Origin: Saccharothrix syringae | Lineage (GTDB): Bacteria > Actinomycetota > Actinomycetes > Mycobacteriales > Pseudonocardiaceae | DNA: 64,000 bases | Assembly: GCF_009498035.1 (NCBI RefSeq) | Contig: NZ_CP034550.1 | Span: 10,292,001 to 10,356,000 of the forward strand | Reading direction: 5' to 3' | Part shown: piece by piece, positions 18,273 through 27,932 of the stretch | How positions within the stretch are numbered: position 1 is the stretch's first letter | How the letters are laid out: every line of letters begins with the position of its first letter | Program-made: the position numbers and the translations under genes | Notes under the pieces: generated by a model | The model's database searches: none | The model's input: the letters and a program-made list of their open reading frames with translations, nothing else | What the model was told of the DNA's origin: nothing

Positions 18273-19190
18273 GTGAACAGTTCAGGCACCTTGGTGAGGA
18301 TGGGTGTGCTCGCCCTGCTGTGGGGTTCGAGCTTCCTCTGGATCAAGATCGCGCTCACCGGCCTGTCGCCGGTGCAGATCGCCTTCACGCGGAGCCTGCT
18401 GGGCGCGCTGGTGCTCGTGGTGTTCCTCCGGGTCACCCGGCAGCGGCTGCCGCGCGACCGCCGCTCCTGGGCCCACCTGCTGGTGGCCTCCCTGTTCGGC
18501 ACCACCCTGCCGTTCGTGCTGTTCGCGCTCGGCGAGCAGACCGTGGACTCCGGCGTCGCCGGCGTGCTCAACGCCACCACGCCGCTGTGGGCGCTGGTCA
18601 TCGGCCTGGCGCTGGGCACCGAGCGGCAGCGCAACCCGGCCCGGGTGGCCGGCCTGGCGCTCGGCTTCGCCGGGGTGCTGGTCATCTTCGCGCCGTGGGA
18701 GCACGCGGGGCTGGCGAGCTGGGGCGCGCTGGCGTGCCTGGCCGCCGCCGCGTCCTACGCGGTCTGCTACGCCTACATCGGCCGCACCGTCTCCGGGCGC
18801 GGCCTGACGCCCGTCCAGATCACCGCGACGCAGCTGATCGGCGCGTCCGGCCTGGGCGCCCTCGCCGTCCCGGTGGGCGGCCTGCAGCCGGTGCACCCGT
18901 CCTGGCCGCCGCTGGTGGCCGTGGCGATCCTGGGCGTCCTGGGCACGGGCGTCGCGCTGGTGCTCAACTACCGGATCGTCGAGGACGAGGGCCCGACCAA
19001 CGCCACGACCGTCGGCTACCTGCTGCCCGTGGTGTCCGTGCTGCTCGGCGCGCTGTTCCTCGGCGAGGAGCTGGGCGTGCGGGTGGTGATCGGCATGGTG
19101 GTGGTGCTCGTGGGCGTCGCGCTGACCCGCCGGCAGCCCGCGGCGGTCGTCGCGCCGGTACCCGCCGAGCCCCTCGCTACGCTGAAGTGA
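18273..19190 (+). CDS. EamA/DMT-family transporter
   Basis: About 305 residues with ten hydrophobic segments in two EamA repeats (ALLWGSSFLWIKIAL in the first, EDEGPTNATTVGYLLPVVSVLLG in the second), so a drug/metabolite exporter of the RhtA type. Candidate starts are ATG 18261, GTG 18273 and ATG 18300. I chose 18273 because CATGGT lies 7 nt upstream as in other leaderless genes here. Divergent from the LysR regulator, which likely controls it. The substrate is unknown, often an amino acid or similar metabolite. Confidence 0.88.
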   Translation: MNSSGTLVRMGVLALLWGSSFLWIKIALTGLSPVQIAFTRSLLGALVLVVFLRVTRQRLPRDRRSWAHLLVASLFGTTLPFVLFALGEQTVDSGVAGVLNATTPLWALVIGLALGTERQRNPARVAGLALGFAGVLVIFAPWEHAGLASWGALACLAAAASYAVCYAYIGRTVSGRGLTPVQITATQLIGASGLGALAVPVGGLQPVHPSWPPLVAVAILGVLGTGVALVLNYRIVEDEGPTNATTVGYLLPVVSVLLGALFLGEELGVRVVIGMVVVLVGVALTRRQPAAVVAPVPAEPLATLK

Positions 19191-19373
19191 CCTGCGATAA
19201 CCCTCGGTTACCCGGCGGTACGGCCAGTTGAGACATCGCTCCTGGGCAAACGGGTGGTATTGCGCGGCAGGTCTCCCCCGATCGCGTGGTGTTCAGGCGA
19301 ACCGCGTCCTGGAAAGCCCTCTCGGACGTCTCCTCACATGAAAGGACTCGCACCGGAAGGGAACCCCAGAGCC

Positions 19374-19784
19374 ATGAGCAACGAGAGCATCACCACGACG
19401 ACGACGTTCCACCTCCTCGTCCCCGGGGTGGCTCCGGCACCGGTGGAGGCCGAGCTGCACTACGAACCGGAGGACCCGTACGCGGTAGCCGTGCTCTTCC
19501 ACACGGGCCAGGGCAAGGTCGAGTGGATCTTCGCCCGCGACCTGCTGGCGGACGGGCTGCTCACGCCGTCCGGCGAGGGCGACATCCTGGTCCGGCCGGC
19601 GGCCGACGACCCGGAGCGGGTCCTGGTGGAGCTCAACGCGCCGACGGGCTTCGCCATCCTGTCCGCCGAGGCCGAGGACGTCGCCGAGTTCCTGGACCTG
19701 ACCTACGACGTGGTCCAGCCCGGCGAGGAGGACCTGTGGATCGACTTCGACCGCGAGCTGGCCAAGCTGGTCTCGACCAACTGA
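19374..19784 (+). CDS. ssgB: SsgA-like protein, SsgB type (sporulation/cell division)
   Basis: 136-residue SALP-family protein. SsgB recruits FtsZ to future septa in sporulating actinomycetes. The family pattern is clear: FHLLVPG, ELHYEPEDPYAVAVLFHTG, VEWIFARDLLADGL, PSGEGDILVRP and FLDLTYDVVQPGEED. Length and lack of extensions fit SsgB, the most conserved paralogue. The ATG at 19374 follows GGAAGGG; the frame is open to 19254 but the extra sequence has no family match. It is followed after 23 bp by a kinase gene with its own leaderless promoter. Confidence 0.92.
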   Translation: MSNESITTTTTFHLLVPGVAPAPVEAELHYEPEDPYAVAVLFHTGQGKVEWIFARDLLADGLLTPSGEGDILVRPAADDPERVLVELNAPTGFAILSAEAEDVAEFLDLTYDVVQPGEEDLWIDFDRELAKLVSTN

Positions 19785-19807
19785 GCGCGTCGCCTACCCT
19801 CTGATCC

Positions 19808-21115
19808 GTGACGGGGTCCGGGGGGACGGTGGGCGGTCGGTACGCGCTGGTCGAGCGGATCGGCAGCGGCGCCATGGGCGTCGTCTGGCGGGCCCGCGAC
19901 GAGCTGCTGGACCGCGAGGTGGCCGTGAAGCAGCTGCGCCTGCCCGACCTCGGGCCCGACGAGGGCCGGGTCGCCAGGGCGCGGGCCATGCGCGAGGCGC
20001 GCAACGCCGCCCGGCTCCACCACCCCGGTGCGATCGCGGTCTTCGACGTGGTGGTCGAGGACGACCGGCCGTGGCTGGTCATGGAGTACCTGCCCGCGCG
20101 GAGCCTGGCCGGCCTGCTGGCCGAGCGGGGACGGCTCGAACCGGCCGAGGCGGCCGGGATCGGTGCCCAGGTCGCCGCCGCGCTCGCCGCGGCGCACGCG
20201 GCGGGCATCGTGCACCGCGACGTGAAACCGTCCAACGTGCTCATCGGCCACGACGGCACGGTGAAGCTCACCGACTTCGGCATCTCCCGGGCGGCGGGCG
20301 ACGGCACCCTCACCGACAGCGGCATGATCACCGGCACCCCGGCGTACCTGGCACCCGAGGTCGCGCGCGGCGAGCAGCCGGACACCGCGTCGGACGTGTT
20401 CTCCCTCGGCGCGACCCTGTACGCGGCGACCGAGGGCCGGTCGCCGTACGGCACCTCGGACAACAGCTTCGGCCTGCTCTACCGGGCCGCCGCGGGCAGG
20501 GTCGAGCCGCCCGCGCGCGCCGGCGAGCTGACCGGCCTGCTCACCCGCATGCTCGCCACCGACCGCGACGCCCGCCCGACGGCCGACCAGGCCGCGGCGC
20601 TGCTGGCCGACCCGGCGGACCCTCGGGCGGAGGCACCCCCGGCCGGGTCCCCCGCCCGGCCGCGGCGCAGGTGGCTCGCACCGCTGGTCGCGGCGGTCGT
20701 GGCGGTGCTGGGCGCGGGTGCGGTCGCGGCGGCCTCGCTGCTGCTGCCGCTCGACGGGTCGTCCGGCGGGCAGGCGTCCACCGTGACCACCTCGCCCCCG
20801 CCGCCGGTGCCCACCGCCGAGGCGGGCGAACTCGTCCTCCGGCACTACGACCTGCTGCCGGAGGACCCCCGGGCCGCCTACGACAACCTCACCGCGTCCT
20901 ACCGCCAGTCGTTCGAGGACTACGCCGCGTTCTGGGGGCAGTACGACGACGTGCGGGCGAGCCTGGCCGAGACGTGGCAGGACGGCACCCACACCTGGGT
21001 GCAGGTCGTGGTCACGTTCGTCCGCGGCGGGGTCGAGAGCAGCGGGAGGTACCTGCTGCGGGTCGAGCCCGACCAGGGGCGGCTGCGGATCGCGGCGGCC
21101 GAGGAGCGGCCCTAG
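19808..21115 (+). CDS. Ser/Thr protein kinase with NTF2-like extracytoplasmic domain
   Basis: 435-residue Hanks-type kinase, third in the region. IGSGAMG, VAVKQ, HRDVKPSN, DFG and TPAYLAPE are intact. Membrane helix at about 287-315. The short extracytoplasmic domain from about 340 (VLRHYDLLPEDP) resembles that of the kinase at 15682. TACCCT lies exactly 7 nt before the GTG at 19808, indicating a leaderless transcript separate from ssgB. The 3' end overlaps the response-regulator gene on the other strand by 4 bp. Confidence 0.92.
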   Translation: MTGSGGTVGGRYALVERIGSGAMGVVWRARDELLDREVAVKQLRLPDLGPDEGRVARARAMREARNAARLHHPGAIAVFDVVVEDDRPWLVMEYLPARSLAGLLAERGRLEPAEAAGIGAQVAAALAAAHAAGIVHRDVKPSNVLIGHDGTVKLTDFGISRAAGDGTLTDSGMITGTPAYLAPEVARGEQPDTASDVFSLGATLYAATEGRSPYGTSDNSFGLLYRAAAGRVEPPARAGELTGLLTRMLATDRDARPTADQAAALLADPADPRAEAPPAGSPARPRRRWLAPLVAAVVAVLGAGAVAAASLLLPLDGSSGGQASTVTTSPPPPVPTAEAGELVLRHYDLLPEDPRAAYDNLTASYRQSFEDYAAFWGQYDDVRASLAETWQDGTHTWVQVVVTFVRGGVESSGRYLLRVEPDQGRLRIAAAEERP

Positions 21116-21780
21116 ACCAGCCTGCGGTCCGACGCCCAGCGCGACAGCTCGTAGCGGTTGGACAGCTGCGTCTTGCGCAGCACGCTCGACACGTGCGTCT
21201 CGACCGTCTTCACCGAGATGAACAGCTCCGACGCGATCTCCTTGTACGCGTAGCCGCGGGCCAGCAGCCGCAGCACGTCGCGCTCGCGCGGGGTCAGCAG
21301 GTCCAGCTCGGGGTCGCTGATCGGGGCCGCGCCCGGCCGGTCGGCGAACGCGTCGAGCACGAACCCGGCCAGCCTGGGGCTGAACACCGCGTCGCCCTCC
21401 GCGACCCGCACGACCGCCTTCACCAGCTCCTGGCTGGAGATGGTCTTGGTCACGTACCCGCGGGCGCCCGCGCGGATGACCGCGATGACGTCCTCGGCCG
21501 CGTCGGACACCGACAGCGCCAGGAACACCACCTCGGGCAGCGTGGTGCGGACCTGGCGCAGCACCTCGGCGCCGCCGCCGTCGGGCATGTGCACGTCCAG
21601 CAGCACCACGTCCGGGCGGTGGTGCGCGATGCCCGCGACGGCCTCGCCGACCGACCCCGCCTCGCCCACCACCTCCACCTGGTCGGTGATCGAGTCCAGC
21701 TCGGCCCGCACCCCCGCGCGGAACAGCGCGTGGTCGTCCACCAGGAACACCCGTACCGCCACGGTCCGGCCCCCGTCCAT
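21112..21780 (-). CDS. NarL/LuxR-family response regulator
   Basis: 222 residues: receiver domain with the acidic pair DDH, phospho-acceptor Asp in VVLLDVHMP, Thr/Ser and Lys in TKT, then a LuxR HTH (LTPRERDVLRLLARGYAYKEIASEL region). The ATG at 21780 overlaps the stop of the histidine kinase gene (TGATG), so the two are translationally coupled. A GTG at 21783 is an alternative. It forms a classical NarL/DesR-type pair with the adjacent kinase. Its likely targets include the neighbouring PspC/LiaF-like genes, by analogy with envelope-stress systems. Confidence 0.92.
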   Translation of the reverse strand: MDGGRTVAVRVFLVDDHALFRAGVRAELDSITDQVEVVGEAGSVGEAVAGIAHHRPDVVLLDVHMPDGGGAEVLRQVRTTLPEVVFLALSVSDAAEDVIAVIRAGARGYVTKTISSQELVKAVVRVAEGDAVFSPRLAGFVLDAFADRPGAAPISDPELDLLTPRERDVLRLLARGYAYKEIASELFISVKTVETHVSSVLRKTQLSNRYELSRWASDRRLV

Positions 21781-23009
21781 CACTTGTCCGCTGTCTTCCT
21801 CGGCATCATCAGCTGCACCTCCGTGCCCTCACCCAACGCGGTGCGGACGCGGACCTCGCCGCCGTGCCGGTCCATCCTCCCCCGGATGGAGTCCGCGAGG
21901 CCATGCCGGTCCTCCGGCACGGTGCCCGGGTCGAACCCCTTGCCCCGGTCGCGCACGAACACCGTCACCCGGTCGGGCTCCACCTCGCCGTAGACGCTGA
22001 TCTCGCCGACGCCCGCGTGCTTGGCCGCGTTGACCATCGCCTCGCGGGCCGCCTGCACCAGCGCGTGCAGGTTGGGGTCCAGCTCGCAGTCGCCGACCAC
22101 GACCTGCTGCACGGTCAGCGCGAACGCGTCCTCCACCTCGCCCGCCGCCTTGGCGATCGCCGCGGACATGGCGGTGGGCAGGCTGTTCTCCTCCACGACC
22201 CGGCCGTACAGCCACTCGCGCAGCTGCCGCTCCTGGCCGCGCGCCAGGCGCTTGACCTCGCGCGGCCGCTCGGCCTGCTTCTGGATCAGCGCAAGCGTTT
22301 GCAGCACCGAGTCGTGCAGGTGGGCGGCGATCTCGGCGCGTTCCTCGGTGCGGATGCGGGCCCGCCGCTCCTCGCCCAGGTCGTTGATCAGCTTCACCCA
22401 CAGCGGCACGGTCAGCACCGCGACGCCGCCCAGCGTGGCGACCACGGCCAGCAGCGCGAACCGGAGCTGGTCGATGCCGTAGCTGTTGATCAGCAGCACG
22501 CCGATGCCGATCGCGACCAGCGCCACGCCCGCGAGCACGCGCACCACGGCGGTGCGGCCGCTGCCGAGGAACCCGGACCTCGCGCCGTCCCGCCAGCGGC
22601 GGCGCTGCGCCTCGTCCGCCTCCCGCCACACCACGGCCGCGCCGACCAGGGCCACCGCGAGCGGCCCGGCGATCCACCCGCTCACCGGCCCGGAGAACAG
22701 GCCCGTGAGCACCGCCGCGGCGATGCCCAGGGCGACCAGGCCCAGCGCCTGCTGCCGCTCCCGGGGGTTCGGCGGCTCCTCCGGCTCGCCCGCGGCGCGC
22801 TGCGGCACGAACATCCACAGCAGGCCGTAGGCGACCACGCCCACGCCGTTGAGCGCGGTCAGCGCGGCGAACACCGCCCGCACCCAGAACACCTCGACGC
22901 CGAGGTGGTCGGCGACCCCGCCGGCCACGCCCGCGACCACCCGGCCGGTCCGCCTGCGGCGCACCGGCTCGGCGCCCACCCTGTCGAGGGCCTTCGTCTC
23001 CACGCTCAC
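21780..23009 (-). CDS. PspC-domain sensor histidine kinase
   Basis: 409 residues. An N-terminal PspC domain (VVAGVAGGVADHLGVEVFWVR) is followed by several membrane helices, a HisKA_3 dimerisation helix with the phospho-His in AAHLHDSVLQTLALIQKQ, and a HATPase domain with NAAKHAG (N box) and DRGKGFDPG. DesK/LiaS-like architecture, so probably an envelope-stress sensor. The GTG at 23009 is the first plausible start, directly after a G-rich site. It is divergent from another PspC-domain gene and coupled to its response regulator. Confidence 0.92.
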   Translation of the reverse strand: MSVETKALDRVGAEPVRRRRTGRVVAGVAGGVADHLGVEVFWVRAVFAALTALNGVGVVAYGLLWMFVPQRAAGEPEEPPNPRERQQALGLVALGIAAAVLTGLFSGPVSGWIAGPLAVALVGAAVVWREADEAQRRRWRDGARSGFLGSGRTAVVRVLAGVALVAIGIGVLLINSYGIDQLRFALLAVVATLGGVAVLTVPLWVKLINDLGEERRARIRTEERAEIAAHLHDSVLQTLALIQKQAERPREVKRLARGQERQLREWLYGRVVEENSLPTAMSAAIAKAAGEVEDAFALTVQQVVVGDCELDPNLHALVQAAREAMVNAAKHAGVGEISVYGEVEPDRVTVFVRDRGKGFDPGTVPEDRHGLADSIRGRMDRHGGEVRVRTALGEGTEVQLMMPRKTADK

Positions 23010-23120
23010 CCCCCAAGGGTCACACGCGCACGGGGGGCGGTCATCAGGGTTCCACCCCATGTCGGGTTCAGGGTGGGTCCCGGATGTGCGCGGGCCGGGT
23101 GCCGGGGCAAGCTCGTCACC

Positions 23121-24371
23121 GTGAGCGGGAACATCAGCGCGGCCAACGTCGAGGAGACGTTGAAGGACTTCTGGGCCTACCGGCCCAGGCGGCCCCACGA
23201 CGGTCGCAAGATCGCCGGTGTCGCCGCCGGTATCGCGCAGCGGTACCAGATCGACCCGGTGGTCGTCCGGGTCGCGTTCGTGGCCATGGCGCTGTGCAAC
23301 GGCGCCGGCATCCTCGTCTACCTGCTGGGCTGGCTGTGCTTCGCCCAGGCCGACGACGAGGTGTCGCCCGCGGAGGCGCTGCTGGGGCGGGGGCGCAGCT
23401 CGACGCCGACCGCGCTGACCGTGCTGCTGGGCCTGGCGGTGATCCCGGCGACCGGCGTGTTCGTCGACGGCGGGTTCACCATGGTCGGCGGGGTGCTGCT
23501 CTCCGTCGGGGGGATCTACCTGCTGCACCGCGGCCGCGGGCAGCTCAACCGGCCGGCCGCGACCCGGGAGCCGACCTCGGTCTTCCCGGCTCCGGACCCG
23601 GCCTTCGACGTGGTGGGGGTGCCGGTGCAGCACCAGGAGCAGACGACCGGGCGGACCACGCCGCCCGCGTGGGACCCGCTGGGCGCGGCGCCGTTCGCGT
23701 GGGACCTGCCGGACCCGGCGGCGGCCGCGCCCGCGCCGGTGCCCGTGGCACCGCGGCCCCCGCGGCGGCGGTCGCGGGTGGGCGTGGTGACGTTCGGGCT
23801 GGCGATGATCGTGCTGGCGGTCGCCGCGGCGCTGTCGCGGGAGGTGGCGTGGCTGACCCCCACGCACACCATCGGGTTGCTGGTGGGCGTGCTGGGCGCG
23901 GGCATGGTGGTCGGCGCGCTGCGCGGCGGCGGTGGCCGCGGGCTGACCTGGCTGGTGGTGCCGCTGGCGCTGGTCGGCGTGGTGGGCACCGCGGTCGACT
24001 TCGACGGCATCAGGTCGGGCCGGATGGGCAGCATCCGGGACCGGCCGACGACGGTCGAGCAGGTGGACCAGCGGTACGAGGCGGGCATCGGCGAGGTCGA
24101 CCTCGACCTGACCGGGCTGCCCGGCAGCGGCACCGTGAGCACCGCGGTCGACCTCGGCCTGGGCAGCGCCAAGGTGCGGGTGCCGAAGGACGCGGACGTG
24201 ACCGTGACCTGCGGGGTCGAACTGGGGTCGGTGAACTGCCTCGGCAAGACCTCCGACGGCAAGGACGTCGTCGAGCGGGCCTCGGACGACGGCCCCGACG
24301 GGCCGGGCGGGCTGAAGGTCGTGCTGGACGTGCGCAGCGAGATCGGGGACGTGGAGGTGAGTCGTGGCTGA
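23121..24371 (+). CDS. PspC-domain membrane protein with LiaF-like C-terminus
   Basis: 416 residues. A PspC domain (residues about 20-80, KIAGVAAGIAQRYQIDPVVVRVAF) with membrane helices, a Pro-rich cytoplasmic loop, three more helices, then a soluble C-terminal domain rich in beta strands (IGEVDLDLTGLPGSG, DLGLGSAKVRVPKDADV) resembling the LiaF / DUF4097-like adhesin fold. It is divergent from a PspC histidine kinase and is likely part of the same cell-envelope stress module, perhaps as an inhibitor of the kinase as LiaF is. The GTG at 23121 is the most economical start. Confidence 0.85.
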   Translation: MSGNISAANVEETLKDFWAYRPRRPHDGRKIAGVAAGIAQRYQIDPVVVRVAFVAMALCNGAGILVYLLGWLCFAQADDEVSPAEALLGRGRSSTPTALTVLLGLAVIPATGVFVDGGFTMVGGVLLSVGGIYLLHRGRGQLNRPAATREPTSVFPAPDPAFDVVGVPVQHQEQTTGRTTPPAWDPLGAAPFAWDLPDPAAAAPAPVPVAPRPPRRRSRVGVVTFGLAMIVLAVAAALSREVAWLTPTHTIGLLVGVLGAGMVVGALRGGGGRGLTWLVVPLALVGVVGTAVDFDGIRSGRMGSIRDRPTTVEQVDQRYEAGIGEVDLDLTGLPGSGTVSTAVDLGLGSAKVRVPKDADVTVTCGVELGSVNCLGKTSDGKDVVERASDDGPDGPGGLKVVLDVRSEIGDVEVSRG

Positions 24372-24570
24372 CCGGGACCGATCGGTGGAGCGGCGGGACG
24401 TGGACGTGGTCGGGCTGGTGCTGGGCGTCGCGGCCCTGGTCGCCTCGGCCTACGTGCTCTCCGACGGGACCGCGTGGCCGGCGTTCCTCGACCTGAGGTG
24501 GGCGCTGGCGGGCGGGGCGATGGTGATCGGGATCGGGTTGCTGGCGGCGTCGCTGCGCCGGCGGGGGTAG
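24364..24570 (+). CDS. Small two-helix membrane protein
   Basis: 68 residues: basic N-terminus, helix VVGLVLGVAALVASAYVL, short loop, helix ALAGGAMVIGIGLLAASL and a basic end. Its GTG overlaps the preceding gene by 8 bp, so translation is coupled to the PspC/LiaF-like protein and the two probably act together in the membrane. No family recognised. Confidence 0.75.
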   Translation: MADRDRSVERRDVDVVGLVLGVAALVASAYVLSDGTAWPAFLDLRWALAGGAMVIGIGLLAASLRRRG

Positions 24571-24580
24571 ACCCGGTGGG

Positions 24581-24622
24581 AAGGCGAAGGGCCCGTCCTG
24601 ACCAGGACGGGCCCTTCGCCTT
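24581..24622. terminator. Bidirectional terminator between the PspC operon and guaA
   Basis: A perfect 19-bp stem (24581-24599 with 24604-24622) and 4-nt loop lies between two convergent genes, 3 bp from the guaA stop codon region. Confidence 0.85.
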
Positions 24623-26185
<1,563 letters not shown>

Positions 26186-26395
26186 TGGGGGAAAACCTCT
26201 CGTCCGGCGGATCCGCGCAGGTGAAGGATGTCATGGGCACCCCGGGGGGCGCTCATCGAGGCCGGTCGACCCGGTCCGGGCACCGGGTTTCGCCCGCACC
26301 GGGCGGGGCAACACCCCTGGTGACCCGATCCCGCGGCGTGCGCACGGGTGCACTTCCAAGATCGGTGAAGCCAACCAACCCCGTACGGGCATACG

Positions 26396-27850
26396 GTGAC
26401 CACCATGGACGCGACCACCCCCGAGCCCCGGCCCTGCTGGATCGCCGGACACGCCGAGCAGGGCGTGCAGGCCACCACCGTCTACCACCCGTTCGACGGC
26501 ACCGAGGTGGCCTCGGTCGCCGTACCGGGGCCGGACCAGGTGGAACGCGCGGTCGCCGCCGCGGCGGCGGTGGCCAAGTCGTTCCGGCGCACGCCCGCGC
26601 ACGTGCGGGCCAAGGCCCTGCTCCACGTCTCGCAGGCGCTGGCCGACCGCGCCGAGGAGATCGCCGAGACCATCACCGCGGAGAACGGCAAGCCGCTGAA
26701 GTGGGCGAACGTCGAGGTGCAGCGGGCGGTGAACACCTTCCGGTTCGCCGCCGAGGAGGCGCGCCGGTTCACCGGCGAGCTCCAGCGGCTCGACACCGAC
26801 ACCACCGGCGAGGGCCGGCTGGCCGTGGTGCGGCGGGTGCCGCGCGGGCCGGTGCTGGCGGTGGCGCCGTTCAACTTCCCGCTGAACCTGGTCGCGCACA
26901 AGGTCGCGCCCGCGCTGGCCGTCGGCGCGCCGGTGATCGTCAAGCCGGCCTCGGCCACGCCGCTGTCGGCGCTGCTGCTGGGCGAGCTGCTGGCCGAGGC
27001 GGGCCTGCCCGAGGGCGCGTTCTCGGTGCTGCCGGTGCGCGGTGGCGACATGAAGGCGCTGGTCACCGACAAGCGGCTGCCGGTCATCTCGTTCACCGGG
27101 TCCACCGCGGTCGGGTGGTCGCTGATGGACGACGCGCCGCGCAAGCACGTGGTGATGGAGCTGGGGTCGAACTCGGCGGCGATCGTGTGCCCGGACTGGC
27201 CGGACCTGGACCTCGCCGCCTCCCGCATCGCCACGTTCGGCAACTACCAGGCCGGGCAGTCGTGCATCGCGGTGCAGCGGGTGCTGGTGCACCGCGACGT
27301 CGCCGACGAGTTCGTGCCGAAGCTGGTGGCCGCGGTGCGGTCGCTGCGGACCGGTGACCCGCACGACCCGGAGGTCGAGGTCGGGCCGCTGATCGACGAG
27401 GACAACGCACGCCGCGTCGAGGAGTGGGTGGCCGAGGCCGTGTCCGGCGGGGCCACCCTGCACGTCGGCGGCGGGCGGACCGGCACGTCGGTCGAGCCGA
27501 CCGTGGTGCAGGACGTGCCGGCGGAGGCGAAGCTGTGGCACCAGGAGGTGTTCGGGCCGGTGCTCGCGGTGTCCGTGGTGGACTCCGTGGCCGAGGCGTT
27601 CGAGCGGGCCAACGCCACCGACTACGGCCTCCAGGCCGGCGTGTTCACCCGGGACGTGACCGTGGCGTTCGAGGCGGCGGCCGAGCTGGAGGTCGGCGGC
27701 GTGATCATCGGCGACGTGCCGTCGTACCGGGCGGACCAGATGCCCTACGGCGGGGTGAAGGGCTCGGGCACCGGGCGCGAGGGCGTGCGGTCGGCCATGG
27801 AGGACTTCACCGAGGAGCGCACCATGGTGCTCACCGGCATCAGCCTCTGA
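26396..27850 (+). CDS. NAD(P)-dependent aldehyde dehydrogenase
   Basis: 484-residue aldehyde dehydrogenase superfamily member. It shows the oxyanion Asn region PFNFPLNLVAHK, the cofactor motif FTGSTAVGW, the general-base Glu in VMELGSNSAAI, catalytic Cys in NYQAGQSCIAVQRV and the C-terminal EVFGPVL. The S in GQSC and overall pattern place it with uncharacterised actinobacterial ALDHs; the aldehyde is unknown. Starts possible at GTG 26396 or ATG 26405. It is divergent from guaA and convergent with the GMC oxidoreductase. Confidence 0.9.
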   Translation: MTTMDATTPEPRPCWIAGHAEQGVQATTVYHPFDGTEVASVAVPGPDQVERAVAAAAAVAKSFRRTPAHVRAKALLHVSQALADRAEEIAETITAENGKPLKWANVEVQRAVNTFRFAAEEARRFTGELQRLDTDTTGEGRLAVVRRVPRGPVLAVAPFNFPLNLVAHKVAPALAVGAPVIVKPASATPLSALLLGELLAEAGLPEGAFSVLPVRGGDMKALVTDKRLPVISFTGSTAVGWSLMDDAPRKHVVMELGSNSAAIVCPDWPDLDLAASRIATFGNYQAGQSCIAVQRVLVHRDVADEFVPKLVAAVRSLRTGDPHDPEVEVGPLIDEDNARRVEEWVAEAVSGGATLHVGGGRTGTSVEPTVVQDVPAEAKLWHQEVFGPVLAVSVVDSVAEAFERANATDYGLQAGVFTRDVTVAFEAAAELEVGGVIIGDVPSYRADQMPYGGVKGSGTGREGVRSAMEDFTEERTMVLTGISL

Positions 27851-27872
27851 GGGCTCCGAGGGCTCCGAGGGC

Positions 27873-27911
27873 CCGGCGGCACCGCCCCGGTCCCCCGGGC
27901 GGTGCCGCCGG
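27873..27911. terminator. Bidirectional terminator between ALDH and choD
   Basis: Perfect 15-bp stem (27873-27887 with 27897-27911) with a 9-nt loop between convergent genes. Confidence 0.8.
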
Positions 27912-27932
27912 CGTGGACCGGCCCGACCGGTC